64,000 nucleotides of DNA from an uncultured Flaviramulus sp. (lineage in GTDB: Bacteria > Bacteroidota > Bacteroidia > Flavobacteriales > Flavobacteriaceae). Every line of letters starts with the position of its first letter. The stretch's first letter is position 1. This document shows, piece by piece, positions 36,180-44,747 of the stretch. The notes under the pieces were generated by a model. It had not been told where the DNA came from. It searched no databases and saw only the letters and a program-made list of their open reading frames with translations. The DNA lies in NCBI GenBank assembly GCA_947501105.1, contig CANMUP010000002.1, positions 310,001 to 374,000 of the forward strand, given 5' to 3'. A program made the translations under genes and the position numbers.

Positions 36180-36833
36180 ATGATTGACATAAGTTTATTA
36201 CAACATTTAGAAAGTTATTTAACCGAATCGCGTAAAGCCCGTTTTGATGCTGTTTTATCGCAACGAACTAAACATTTTACGGTGGCTACCGAGGATGTAT
36301 ACCAGCTACATAATACTAGTGCTGTAATACGTAGTTGTGATGTGTTTGGTATACAGGAAGTTAATATTGTGGAAGAACAGAATTCTAAACGCATAGATAG
36401 AGAAATTGCTATGGGTGCGCAAAAATGGGTTGATGTAAATAGGTTTCACTCTGTAAAAGATTGTTTAAAAGGTTTAAAACAAAAAGGGTATCAAATAGTG
36501 GCAACAACACCACATAAAAATGATGAATTGCTTGATGCATTTGATGTGACGAAAAAATCATGCTTTTTCTTTGGAAGAGAAACTGAAGGGTTATCTGAAG
36601 AGGTTATAGAAACAGCAGATTGTTTTTTAAAAATACCTATGGTTGGATTTACTGAGAGCCTGAATATTTCAGTTTCTGCTGCCATTATTTTGCAACATGC
36701 CACAGCTAAATTAAAGCAAACAAATGTTAATTGGGAACTATCTAAAGAAGAGATGCTTTTAAAGCGTTTAGATTGGTGTAAAAAAACAATTAAAAGCTAC
36801 GACGAAATAGTTGACCGCTTTTATAATCCATAA
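36180..36833 (+). CDS. trmH: TrmH-type tRNA/rRNA ribose methyltransferase
   Basis: 217 residues. The SpoU/TrmH knot motifs are clear: LHNTSAVIRSCDVFGIQEV at the N-terminus, FFFGRETEGLSEEV and LKIPMVGFTESLNISVSAAI. The size and RKARFDAVLSQRTKHFTVATE start match TrmH, which methylates G18 of tRNA at the 2'-OH. A different RNA target within the family remains possible. Confidence 0.9.
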   Translation: MIDISLLQHLESYLTESRKARFDAVLSQRTKHFTVATEDVYQLHNTSAVIRSCDVFGIQEVNIVEEQNSKRIDREIAMGAQKWVDVNRFHSVKDCLKGLKQKGYQIVATTPHKNDELLDAFDVTKKSCFFFGRETEGLSEEVIETADCFLKIPMVGFTESLNISVSAAIILQHATAKLKQTNVNWELSKEEMLLKRLDWCKKTIKSYDEIVDRFYNP

Positions 36834-36877
36834 AAAATTACGTAAATTTAAAACCCTAACTAATAAAGTAAAGCATC

Positions 36878-37405
36878 GTGTATATAATTCTATATATAAT
36901 TATCGGTTTTCTTGCAATTTTAGTGTTACTAGCTTTAATAGCACCAAAGAATTACCAAGTACATAGAAGTATTGTAATTAATAAGCCATTGCCAGAAGTA
37001 TTTCAATATTTAAAACACATAAAGAATCAGGATAATTGGTCACCTTGGAAAAAGAAAGACCCAAATATGAAACAAGAGTTTGTTGGTAACGATGGTGAAG
37101 TTGGATTTATTGCAAAATGGGATGGTAATAAAGAAGTAGGGCTAGGAGAACAAGAAATAATGAATATTGTTGAAAATGATAGGCTAGAAGCTAGACTTCG
37201 TTTTTTTAAACCTTGGAAATCTGAATCTGATGCTGTTACTAGAGTTGAAGAGGTTGAAGGCGAACAAACAAAAGTAACTTGGGGTTTTTCTGGAATCAAT
37301 AAAGTGCCTGCTAATATTTTTATGATGCTTTATAATGTTGATAAGCATGTAGGTAAAGATTTTGAGGAAGGACTAGCAAGCTTAAAAGATATTTTAGAAA
37401 GGTAA
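36878..37405 (+). CDS. SRPBCC-family polyketide-cyclase-like protein
   Basis: 175 residues starting with GTG at 36878. One N-terminal membrane helix (IILYIIIGFLAILVLLALIA) is followed by a START/SRPBCC domain (HRSIVINKPLPEVFQYLKHI, NWSPWKKKDPNMKQEF and a terminal helix). The fold holds hydrophobic ligands. The spacing to the VOC gene is 18 bases, so they may be co-transcribed. No ligand can be assigned. Confidence 0.85.
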   Translation: MYIILYIIIGFLAILVLLALIAPKNYQVHRSIVINKPLPEVFQYLKHIKNQDNWSPWKKKDPNMKQEFVGNDGEVGFIAKWDGNKEVGLGEQEIMNIVENDRLEARLRFFKPWKSESDAVTRVEEVEGEQTKVTWGFSGINKVPANIFMMLYNVDKHVGKDFEEGLASLKDILER

Positions 37406-37423
37406 ATTAAAAAATTTAAGAAT

Positions 37424-37798
37424 ATGAAAAAAAACATGGTAGGTTGGTTTGAAATTCCTGTGACAAACATGGATAGAGCCAAAGCATTTTATGAGTCCGT
37501 TTTTAATATCGAAATTGCTATTCACGATTTCGATAGTGTACTAATGGGGTGGTTTCCCTTTGCAGAAGGAAAAGAAGGCGCCTCAGGAACATTAATTAAA
37601 CAAGAATCATATATTCCAAGTCAAGAAGGAACATTGGTTTATTTTATGAGCGATAATGTCCAAAATGAACTCGACAGAGTCGAAAAAGCTGGAGGTGAAA
37701 TTTATCAGCCTAAAACCGAAATTTCTCCCGAGCATGGTTTTTATGGTGTTTTTGTTGATACAGAAGGAAATAGAGTAGCAATACATTCTAAGACATAA
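37424..37798 (+). CDS. VOC-family (glyoxalase-like) protein
   Basis: 124 residues. It begins with the VOC pattern WFEIPVTNMDRAKAFYESVF and ends with YGVFVDTEGNRVAIHS, two beta-alpha-beta-beta-beta units. The metal-binding residues of true glyoxalase I are not all evident, so the activity is open. A strong hairpin terminator follows immediately. Confidence 0.88.
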   Translation: MKKNMVGWFEIPVTNMDRAKAFYESVFNIEIAIHDFDSVLMGWFPFAEGKEGASGTLIKQESYIPSQEGTLVYFMSDNVQNELDRVEKAGGEIYQPKTEISPEHGFYGVFVDTEGNRVAIHSKT

Positions 37799-37799
37799 A

Positions 37800-37832
37800 A
37801 AAAGAGGAAACAATTGTTGTGTTTCCTCTTTT
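37800..37832. terminator. Bidirectional terminator between convergent genes
   Basis: The stem AAAAGAGGAAAC/GTTTCCTCTTTT with a 9-base loop lies between the VOC gene and the convergent CarboxypepD_reg-like gene. Confidence 0.85.
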
Positions 37833-37852
37833 ACTTTTTATATCATTTAATA

Positions 37853-38629
37853 TTACAAACGCTTACTTCTTCCTCTACTTAATAGCTTGTATTCTTCATA
37901 ACATTCGCTAATAGCATCAAGTATTTGTAAATCGTTTGCGGTTTGTATAAAGCCTTTTGAATAATTACACTGGCTTACAATTTCATCTAAATCAACTCGG
38001 TCAACTTGAAGTAAAACGGTTAACATTTCTCTATCAAAACGAGAGGCTAAAAGGTTTCTTATTTCATCATCTTTTTTCATCTTTTTTAGCTTACGCAACT
38101 CATTTGGTTTTTTACCAAACATGCGGTATAAAAAATCTGCAGGATTAAAAATAGAACCTAATATTTTTGTAACGGCAGTAGGTTTTCCAGCTTCATAGCC
38201 AGTACTAGGTAAACCAGAAATACTATATCTGTAATTGTTGTTAATTGCAGGAACTTGCTTAATATCTACCTCCAAATATCCTGTTAATTTTAATTGGTTT
38301 ACAACTACTTCTTCAAGTGCTAAAGCTAACTCTGTTAATTCAATTTTTGAGCTTCCAAACTTTAACCAGTCATTAGTAACTCTAACTTTAATGGATTTAA
38401 AACCTAAATAAGAAAAATGTAATGTATCATTCGCTTTCGCGGAAATTTGAAACTCACCTTTATTATTTGTTGTAGTTCCTATAACCTGATTAAGATTAAC
38501 AATATTTACGCTTTCCAGAGGTTTATCATCAGCAGAGTTTATAACTACACCAATTACTTTACTAGCATCTTGTCCAAAACTAAATGCAGAGGTTAATATA
38601 AAAGTAAATAGGAATAAGTAGTTTTTCAT
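37853..38629 (-). CDS. Exported CarboxypepD_reg-like domain protein
   Basis: 258 residues with a signal peptide ending at FSFGQ. Residues 24-100 form the beta-sandwich domain usually found at the start of SusC/TonB receptors (VIGVVINSADDKPLESVNIV, FHFSYLGFKSI-like strand, LALEEVVV). No TonB plug or barrel follows. Instead there is a charged helical region of about 150 residues. Free-standing copies are frequent in Flavobacteriia and of unknown role. Confidence 0.82.
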   Translation of the reverse strand: MKNYLFLFTFILTSAFSFGQDASKVIGVVINSADDKPLESVNIVNLNQVIGTTTNNKGEFQISAKANDTLHFSYLGFKSIKVRVTNDWLKFGSSKIELTELALALEEVVVNQLKLTGYLEVDIKQVPAINNNYRYSISGLPSTGYEAGKPTAVTKILGSIFNPADFLYRMFGKKPNELRKLKKMKKDDEIRNLLASRFDREMLTVLLQVDRVDLDEIVSQCNYSKGFIQTANDLQILDAISECYEEYKLLSRGRSKRL

Positions 38630-38764
38630 AATGCTAATTCAATAACGCTAATTTAGCTATAAAAGTACTAAACAAAATAGTAACAATTGAGTAACGCTTT
38701 TTATTTTGACTAAAAATTAACAAAAACGTTTAATTTTTTGGCAAAGCACAATCAAAATTTTAAC

Positions 38765-38789
38765 AAAACCTCGATGATTAACATCGAGG
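38765..38789 (-). terminator. Terminator after the DEAD-box helicase gene
   Basis: On the minus strand the stem CCTCGATG/CATCGAGG with a 5-base loop is followed by TTTTGTT, about 23 bases after the helicase stop. Confidence 0.8.
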
Positions 38790-38811
38790 AATTCTTTTTC
38801 ATTAATTTTAA

Positions 38812-40629
38812 TTAACGTCTAGAGCGTCTTGGTCTTGACGATCCAAAATCACTAGATTTGTTTTCTGAACGTCTACTTGAGCTAGAATTTCCTTCTGAAC
38901 GTCTTCTGTCACTTCTGTTTCCAGAACCTCCTTTTCTATCACTGCGTCTTCCACCACTTTTTCCATCACGCTTTCCGCCACTGCGTCTGTCACGTCTTCC
39001 ACCGCCACCACGATTTTCAGAAACTTCAACATTTACAAAACGACCTTCATGTTTAAAGTCGGTAAAATGAGCTAGTACTTTCTCCTTTAATTCGTTTTCA
39101 GTATTAAAAAACGAGAAACTATCCTTTGTTTCTACTTTAAAAACATCATCTCTACCAAGGTTCAATTGCTCTTTTAAGAAGTCTTTTAACTTCATCCAAT
39201 CAAAACCATCTTTTCCACCAACATTTATAAAGTAGCGCGTAGAATTTTTGCTTCCGCCAAAATCACGTCCACCTTCACGTCCACCATCTCTATCAAAAGA
39301 ACCCTCAGCTACATTTAAGTTTTTAGATTTATTATAATAATTATAAAAACGTGTAAATTCAACAGAGAAGAATTTTTTAATTAACTCATCTTTATCTGTG
39401 TCTTCAAACAATTCATTAATACTTGATAAATGCTTATCAATTTCATGATTAACCTCTGTATTATGAATTTTATTGGCAAGCGACATCAATTGCACTTCGC
39501 AAATATCTGCGCCATCAGGAATGTCTTTTTTCTCGAATTGTTTTTTAATAATACGCTCAATACTTTTAATTTTACGTACTTCACTTTTAGAAACAATAAC
39601 CATTGAGATTCCTGTTTTACCAGCACGTCCAGTTCTTCCAGAACGATGCGTATAAATTTCAGGTTCGTCTGGTAATTGATAATTTATAACGTGGGTAATA
39701 TTATCAACATCAATACCACGAGCAGCAACATCTGTCGCCACAAGCGTTTGTATTTGTTTTTTACGGAAAGACGTCATAACCAAATCACGCTGATTTTGGC
39801 TTAAGTCTCCGTGCAAAGCACCAGCACTATAACCATCTTCAATAAGTTGTTCTGCAACTTTTTGGGTATCGCGTTTAGTTCTACAGAAAACCACCGAGAA
39901 AATATCTGGGTTAGCATCCGATAAACGCTTTAAAGCTTGGTAACGGTCTCTAGCATTAACTAAATAATACTCGTGCGATACTTGGTTGGTACTTTCATTT
40001 TTATTTCCAACAGTAATTTCCTGTGGATTGTGCATGAATTTTTTAGCAATCGTTGCCACTTCTCTAGGCATAGTTGCAGAAAATAACCATGTATTTTTAT
40101 CATCAGGTGTGTGCGATAAAATATCGGTAATATCTTCTTTAAAACCCATGTTTAGCATTTCATCGGCTTCATCTAAAACAGAATACTGTATTTTAGAAAT
40201 ATCAACCAAACGTCTGCTAATCATATCTTTCATACGTCCAGGCGTAGCCACAATAATTTGTGCTCCACGTTTAACCTCGCGTGCTTGATCTGTAATACTA
40301 GACCCACCATAAATAGCCACCACGTTAAGTCCTTTACAGTACTTACCGTATTGTTTCATTTCGTTGGTAATCTGTAAACAAAGTTCACGAGTAGGAGATA
40401 AAATAAGTCCCTGAGTAGTTCTACTATCAACATCAATTTTTTCTAACATCGGGAAACCAAAGGCAGCTGTTTTACCAGTTCCTGTTTGTGCTAATGCGAC
40501 TAAATCGGTTTCCGATTCTAATAAAATTGGGATTGCTTTTTCCTGTACCTCACTTGGTTTTGTAAAACCTAAATCTGTAATTGCGCGTAATAGGTCGTCA
40601 TTAAGACCTAATTCTTGGAATGTGCTCAT
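38812..40629 (-). CDS. DEAD-box RNA helicase with DbpA-type RNA-binding domain and RGG-like tail
   Basis: 605 residues. Helicase motifs in order are FTKPSEVQEKAIP (Q), AQTGTGKT, SPTRELCLQI, DEADEMLNMGF, FSATM, VATDVAARGID and HRSGRTGRAGKTG. Residues about 465-540 match the DbpA RNA-binding domain (YFINVGGKDGFDWMKLKDFL). The last 60 residues are a low-complexity Gly/Arg/Ser/Lys tail. The architecture is that of CsdA/DeaD-type helicases that help ribosome assembly and mRNA unwinding, especially in the cold. The gene has a long structured leader. Confidence 0.93.
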   Translation of the reverse strand: MSTFQELGLNDDLLRAITDLGFTKPSEVQEKAIPILLESETDLVALAQTGTGKTAAFGFPMLEKIDVDSRTTQGLILSPTRELCLQITNEMKQYGKYCKGLNVVAIYGGSSITDQAREVKRGAQIIVATPGRMKDMISRRLVDISKIQYSVLDEADEMLNMGFKEDITDILSHTPDDKNTWLFSATMPREVATIAKKFMHNPQEITVGNKNESTNQVSHEYYLVNARDRYQALKRLSDANPDIFSVVFCRTKRDTQKVAEQLIEDGYSAGALHGDLSQNQRDLVMTSFRKKQIQTLVATDVAARGIDVDNITHVINYQLPDEPEIYTHRSGRTGRAGKTGISMVIVSKSEVRKIKSIERIIKKQFEKKDIPDGADICEVQLMSLANKIHNTEVNHEIDKHLSSINELFEDTDKDELIKKFFSVEFTRFYNYYNKSKNLNVAEGSFDRDGGREGGRDFGGSKNSTRYFINVGGKDGFDWMKLKDFLKEQLNLGRDDVFKVETKDSFSFFNTENELKEKVLAHFTDFKHEGRFVNVEVSENRGGGGRRDRRSGGKRDGKSGGRRSDRKGGSGNRSDRRRSEGNSSSSRRSENKSSDFGSSRPRRSRR

Positions 40630-40786
40630 TCTTGTATAAGTATTCGATTATGTTATGTAGTGTTACATAAAGAAGCGAATCGACATACTTAACCTTAAAC
40701 TTCTTGTAACACACCCTCACTCTGAGGAATTTAACTCACTTTCTGAGTTTCAAGCGGCAAAGATAAGCTTTTATTTGGATTATCAA
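40630..40786 (-). promoter_or_regulatory. Promoter and structured 5' leader of the helicase gene
   Basis: On the minus strand, TTG (complement of 40784-40786) and TATCTTTG (complement of 40758-40765) with an 18-base spacer form a good Bacteroidota promoter. Transcription starting near 40750 gives a leader of about 120 bases. It contains hairpins at 40733-40749 (AACTCA/TGAGTT), 40715-40727 (CCTCA/TGAGG) and 40653-40670 (TTATGTA/TACATAA). Long leaders are typical of cold-induced helicase genes. Confidence 0.6.
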
Positions 40787-40804
40787 TTTTTGGGCGTTTT
40801 AACA

Positions 40805-40945
40805 CGCTTTCCGCTATATCTTTTTAAACTGTCATTGCGAGGACAAAGGACGTGGCAATCTGTCAATTATTAGCTTCTAATAGAATTTAGTGTCTTTTTA
40901 AGTTTAAAAAGGATGCCGCTGCAATCGTTAACGCGTTTTTCTGCC
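40805..40945 (-). repeat. Dispersed structured repeat, copy interrupted by an insertion
   Basis: The gap 40630-41034 has no gene; this is its main content besides the helicase leader. Read on the minus strand the outer parts are GATTGCAGCGGCATCCTTTTT and AAAAAGATATAGCGGAAAGC, matching the copy at 50283-50360. The two arms are separated by about 65 extra bases (40828-40892), flanked by a 9-bp direct repeat. The intact form would be a hairpin with an A/T-rich stem. It may be a Flavo-1-like RNA. Confidence 0.6.
40828..40892. repeat. REP-like insertion inside the dispersed repeat, copy 1
   Basis: It contains GTCATTGCGAGG (40831-40842) and GGCAATCTG (40854-40862), the paired pattern of a short palindromic REP-like unit. 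TCTTTTTAA occurs on both sides, at 40819-40827 and 40893-40901, as expected for a target-site duplication. No coding capacity. Confidence 0.55.
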
Positions 40946-40948
40946 AAC

Positions 40949-40982
40949 GTCATTGCGAGGAAAGTAGAGATATGGCAATCTG
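40949..40982. repeat. REP-like unit, copy 2
   Basis: GTCATTGCGAGG at 40949-40960 and GGCAATCTG at 40974-40982 repeat the pattern of copy 1 with a similar spacing (11 bases in copy 1, 13 here). It abuts the outer end of the interrupted repeat. Confidence 0.55.
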
Positions 40983-41034
40983 TTTAGTATAAGTTCTGTT
41001 TTCTCTCTATTAAGTTTGAAAAAGAGAACAGCAT

Positions 41035-41394
41035 TTATTCATCTTTTAACCAAATAGTGTCATCTTCAATTCGCTTAAGAGTTGAGTTATTTATAATTTC
41101 AAATGAAACATTGAAATTAAACTTAGACGATTTATTGAGTTTGATTATACCATTGTTTACACTGTAATTAGTTTCATAAAAAATATCTCCACCAGTAATT
41201 GAAATTGGACTTACTGTAAAGTCATCAACAAAATTAACAGATAGAATACAATGTATCTCGGGATTGCCTCCATTGTCACAATTAGGAATATTATACATAT
41301 AGTTCCCATTAAGTTCAAAAGATGTGTCGTTATCATTATTTGAACAAGACACAAATATTAATGCAGAGAATAAAATAAAGTAAAAGTTTTTCAT
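41035..41394 (-). CDS. Small lipoprotein of unknown function (tandem copy B)
   Basis: 119 residues. A lipoprotein signal (FSALIFVSC) is followed by NNDNDTSFELNGNY and a beta-rich domain ending in STLKRIEDDTIWLKDE. The downstream end matches the neighbouring 115-residue lipoprotein almost residue for residue (KTLKRIQDDAIFLKED), so the pair is a tandem duplication. The middle has diverged. Both are probably anchored in the envelope. No known domain. Confidence 0.75.
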   Translation of the reverse strand: MKNFYFILFSALIFVSCSNNDNDTSFELNGNYMYNIPNCDNGGNPEIHCILSVNFVDDFTVSPISITGGDIFYETNYSVNNGIIKLNKSSKFNFNVSFEIINNSTLKRIEDDTIWLKDE

Positions 41395-41429
41395 AACGCA
41401 ATTAAAGATTCAATATATAATGAATATTA

Positions 41430-41777
41430 CTAATCTTCTTTTAAAAAAATAGCATCATCTTGAATCCGTTTTAAAGTCTTTTCATTAATTATTATAAAAG
41501 AAATATCTTGATTATAACCAATATTTTTTTCTAATTTAATTTTATTGCCTTCAATTTTGTAATTCACTTTTATGGCAATATCACCATAAACAAAAATGTA
41601 AGCCTTTAACTCATCTATAAACGAAATAGCTTTAAAACAGTTCGGTTCAACCTCAAAACTACTACATTTAACAATGTTATCAGTAAACTGACCGTTAATA
41701 TCAAAAGATGTGTCGTTATTATTTGAACAAGACACAAATATTAGTGTAGAAAATAAAATAAGGAGAACGCTTTTCAT
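41430..41777 (-). CDS. Small lipoprotein of unknown function (tandem copy A)
   Basis: 115 residues with the signal FSTLIFVSC followed by NNNDTSFDINGQF. The fold looks like a short lipocalin-like beta sheet. It shares its ends with the 119-residue protein 35 bases downstream. Sequence identity is concentrated in the signal, the first 12 mature residues and the last 15, while the central part differs. No domain is recognised. Confidence 0.75.
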   Translation of the reverse strand: MKSVLLILFSTLIFVSCSNNNDTSFDINGQFTDNIVKCSSFEVEPNCFKAISFIDELKAYIFVYGDIAIKVNYKIEGNKIKLEKNIGYNQDISFIIINEKTLKRIQDDAIFLKED

Positions 41778-41837
41778 AACGCAATAAAGATTTATCTATT
41801 AGATGAATATTACCACAAAAGGTTGCGTTAAAAAGAA

Positions 41838-43070
41838 CTACTTTCTCAAATTCCCAATCCGTTCTAACAACGTAGGATGCGAATAATGCATAAAAACATA
41901 AGCCTTGTGAGGCGTTAAATTACTCAAACTATTTTTAGATAGTTTTTTGAGCGAAGTAATTAAAGGTTCAGCTTTGTATGTGTTTTTAGCATAATCATCT
42001 GCTTGATATTCAAATTTTCTTGAGAATACATTCATAATCAATCCCGTAATTTCAGAAATAGGCGAGTAGAGTAACCCGAAAGCAATCAATCCAATATGGA
42101 AACTCGGTATTTCAACACCTAACGCTTGAGATAATAAAGGATTTGAAATGAATAATGATAAAATATAAAGTGTTAATCCAGTTAATAAAATTGAAGCAAA
42201 CAGATTAAAAATAATGTGTTTCTTTTTGTAGTGACCTACTTCGTGAGCTAAAACAGCAACAATTTCATCATCATCTAAATCATTAATTAAAGTATCGTAA
42301 AGCGTTACACGCTTTTCACTGCCAAACCCAGAGAAATAAGCATTTGCTTTTGTGCTACGTTTTGAGCCGTCAATTACAAAAATCTTATCGAGTTTAAAAC
42401 CAACGGTTTGGGCATATTCAGAAATGTTGTCACGTAAACTTCCAGTTTCTAAAGGCGTTTGTTTGTTAAATAAAGGCACAATAAGTTTAGAGTAAAACAT
42501 GTTCATAAACAAAGTAAAAGCTGCTACTAGACCCCAAGCATATAACCAAAAATTTGCTCCAGTAGCTTGATAAAACCAAATAATTAAAGCTAAAATACCT
42601 CCTCCAATAAGTGTCATCATGAGCCAACCTTTTATTTTATCAAGAAAGAATGTTTTAACAGTTGTTTTATTAAAGCCAAACTTTTCTTCAATAACAAACG
42701 TGCTGTAATATGAGAAAGGAGTAGTTAATATATCGCTGCCAATCATAATAATTCCGAAGAAAATTAAAGCTATTACAATAGGGTTATCACTGTAATTTCT
42801 CGCTATATTATCAATAAATTCAAACCCATCAAAAAACAAAAAACCTAAGGTTAAAAGAATAGAAAACGATGAAGTAATTAACCCGAATTTGTAATTTGTG
42901 GCTTTATAATTTTGAGACTTTTTATATTCTGCATCATCATAAACATCTTGTAAATCTTTTGGAAGAGCATCATTAAAATGTTTAGCGTTTAAAGCATCCA
43001 AAACCTTATCAACTATAAAATTGATTATAATGATACCGATGATAATATAAAAAAGTGTGTTTGCTGTCAT
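41838..43070 (-). CDS. M48 family membrane metalloprotease (Ste24-type)
   Basis: 410 residues with several membrane helices. The zinc motif HEVGH lies in VAVLAHEVGHYKKKH near residue 278, and the third ligand glutamate is in the EYQADDYAKNTY region. FVIDGSKRSTKANAYFSGFG precedes it, as in Ste24/CAAX protease-like members. In bacteria such enzymes degrade or process membrane proteins. It lies five bases after an rRNA/tRNA methyltransferase gene, so the two probably share a transcript. Confidence 0.92.
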   Translation of the reverse strand: MTANTLFYIIIGIIIINFIVDKVLDALNAKHFNDALPKDLQDVYDDAEYKKSQNYKATNYKFGLITSSFSILLTLGFLFFDGFEFIDNIARNYSDNPIVIALIFFGIIMIGSDILTTPFSYYSTFVIEEKFGFNKTTVKTFFLDKIKGWLMMTLIGGGILALIIWFYQATGANFWLYAWGLVAAFTLFMNMFYSKLIVPLFNKQTPLETGSLRDNISEYAQTVGFKLDKIFVIDGSKRSTKANAYFSGFGSEKRVTLYDTLINDLDDDEIVAVLAHEVGHYKKKHIIFNLFASILLTGLTLYILSLFISNPLLSQALGVEIPSFHIGLIAFGLLYSPISEITGLIMNVFSRKFEYQADDYAKNTYKAEPLITSLKKLSKNSLSNLTPHKAYVFMHYSHPTLLERIGNLRK

Positions 43071-43075
43071 ATGCT

Positions 43076-43870
43076 TTATTTAAAACGACGTTGTCGTTTG
43101 GCTTCAAAAATAAGAATTCCTGCCGCAACTGATACATTCATAGAATCTATTTCGCCTTGCATTGGGATAATAATATTTTGTGTCGAATTATTTAGCCAAT
43201 CATTACTTAATCCAGTAGCTTCCGTACCAACAACGATGGCAGTTGGTTTAGTAAAATCTTGTGTATCATATTCTACAGATGCTTGTAAAGCAGCACAGTA
43301 AATAGAAATGTTATTAGCTTTTAAAAAGCTAATAATTTCTGCTGTGGTTCCTGTAGCTATTTTATTTGTAAAAACACATCCTACACTAGATCTTATGATG
43401 TTTGGGTTGTACAAATCGGTTTTTGGATTTGCAATAATTACAGCATCTACATTGGCAGCATCTGAAGTTCGTAAAATAGCGCCTATGTTTCCCGGTTTTT
43501 CAGGAGCTTCAGCTACTAAAATTAATGGAACGTCAGTTTTAAAAGTTAAATCATTTATACTATTTGCCTTAGATTTTGCAACAGCTAAGATTCCTTCGGT
43601 AGTATCTCGATAAGCCAGTTTTTGGTATACTTCTTTAGAAATCTCAATAATGCTTACTGGTTGATTTATTAAGTCGTTTACCTGTTCTAAAGAAAATAAT
43701 TCAGGATAGAATAAAATGGTTTCCAATTCATATCCACCTTTTAAAGCTAAAGAAATTTCGCGTTTGCCCTCAATTAGGAATTGCCCATTTTTTTTGCGTT
43801 CGCGCGACTTGTCTTTTAATTGAGCAAGTTCTTTTACGTATTGATTTTGTATGCTTTTAATTTCTTTCAT
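43076..43870 (-). CDS. SpoU/TrmH-family RNA 2'-O-methyltransferase
   Basis: 264 residues from ATG at 43870; the ATG at 43882 is less likely because a promoter-like TACTTTTG lies at 43880-43887 on this strand. The N-terminus is an RNA-binding domain (KSIQNQYVKELAQLKDKSRE, FLIEGKREI). The knot motifs are EAPEKPGNIGAILRTSDAA, VVGTEATGLSNDWL and IPMQGEIDSMNVSVAAG. It resembles 23S rRNA methyltransferases of the RlmB/TsnR type. Confidence 0.9.
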   Translation of the reverse strand: MKEIKSIQNQYVKELAQLKDKSRERKKNGQFLIEGKREISLALKGGYELETILFYPELFSLEQVNDLINQPVSIIEISKEVYQKLAYRDTTEGILAVAKSKANSINDLTFKTDVPLILVAEAPEKPGNIGAILRTSDAANVDAVIIANPKTDLYNPNIIRSSVGCVFTNKIATGTTAEIISFLKANNISIYCAALQASVEYDTQDFTKPTAIVVGTEATGLSNDWLNNSTQNIIIPMQGEIDSMNVSVAAGILIFEAKRQRRFK

Positions 43871-43952
43871 AGGAGAAAACAAAAGTAGTTGTTTTCTTGT
43901 AATTTTATCTTATTAACTTCGTCAAAGAATATAATCTTTCAAAATATATATA

Positions 43953-44738
43953 ATGAAAAAAATCATCATTTTATTAGCCTTCACGCTAATACTTTCTTGT
44001 AAGAACGCAACTAAAGAAAATGTAAACTATCCTGAAGAAAACCTAGATGTCACAACTAGTATTTACCCAGAAAACATTTCAAAAATATTTCAGGCCCATG
44101 GAGGTCTTGATACTTGGAGCACTATGGAGAATTTGGTATTTGAAACAGAGCTTCCTGAAGGCAATGAAAAAACGACAACAGCTTTAAAAAGCAGAAAATC
44201 ATTAATTGAAACTAATAAATTTAAGATTGGTTTTGATGGTGAAAAAGTTTGGTTAAAACAAGATACATTAGCTTATAAAGGAAATGCCAAATTTTATTAT
44301 AATCTAATGTCTTATTTTTACGCAATGCCTTTTATTTTAGCAGATGATGGTATTATTTATGAGGATGTTGAGCCATTAGTTTTAGAAGGTAAGGAATACC
44401 CAGGAATTAAAATTTCTTATAACGCTGGAGTAGGAGAGTCGCCAGAAGATGAGTATGTATTGTACTACGATTCTGAGACAAATAAAATGACTTGGTTGAG
44501 CTATACAGTTACCTATTTTTCAAAAGAAAAAAGCAAAGAATTTCGTTATATAAAATATAGTAACTGGCAAACTATAGAAGGTTTGTTGCTACCCGAAACG
44601 TTAACATGGTATAATTATGAAAATAATAAACCAACAACAAAGCGTAGCGATTTAAAATTTATAAATGTAATTCTATCAAAAGAAAAGCCATTTGATGCTT
44701 TATTTGAAATACCTGAAGGCGCAAAAATTATTGAATAG
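43953..44738 (+). CDS. DUF6503-like lipoprotein
   Basis: 261 residues with a lipoprotein signal (LAFTLILSC). The mature part starts NISKIFQAHGGLDTWSTMEN, a pattern I associate with DUF6503 and with LolA/LolB-like lipoprotein-carrier folds. A beta-rich middle follows (YPGIKISYNAGVGESPEDEY, then FRYIKYSNWQTIEGLLLPET). It may bind lipid or lipoprotein in the periplasm, but this is only by fold resemblance. A bidirectional terminator follows. Confidence 0.72.
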   Translation: MKKIIILLAFTLILSCKNATKENVNYPEENLDVTTSIYPENISKIFQAHGGLDTWSTMENLVFETELPEGNEKTTTALKSRKSLIETNKFKIGFDGEKVWLKQDTLAYKGNAKFYYNLMSYFYAMPFILADDGIIYEDVEPLVLEGKEYPGIKISYNAGVGESPEDEYVLYYDSETNKMTWLSYTVTYFSKEKSKEFRYIKYSNWQTIEGLLLPETLTWYNYENNKPTTKRSDLKFINVILSKEKPFDALFEIPEGAKIIE

Positions 44739-44747
44739 TAACTTTAA

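Noticed and set aside
38808-39032. A 74-residue minus-strand frame overlapping the helicase C-terminus
   Set aside because: It is an off-frame reading of the Arg/Gly/Ser low-complexity tail.
38858-39070. Pro/Leu/Arg-rich plus-strand frame opposite the helicase tail
   Set aside because: Antisense of the repetitive RGG-like coding region.
40828-40982. CRISPR array suggested by the two GTCATTGCGAGG units
   Set aside because: Only two copies with different internal spacing, each paired with GGCAATCTG in a palindrome-like unit; no regular spacer and no cas genes.
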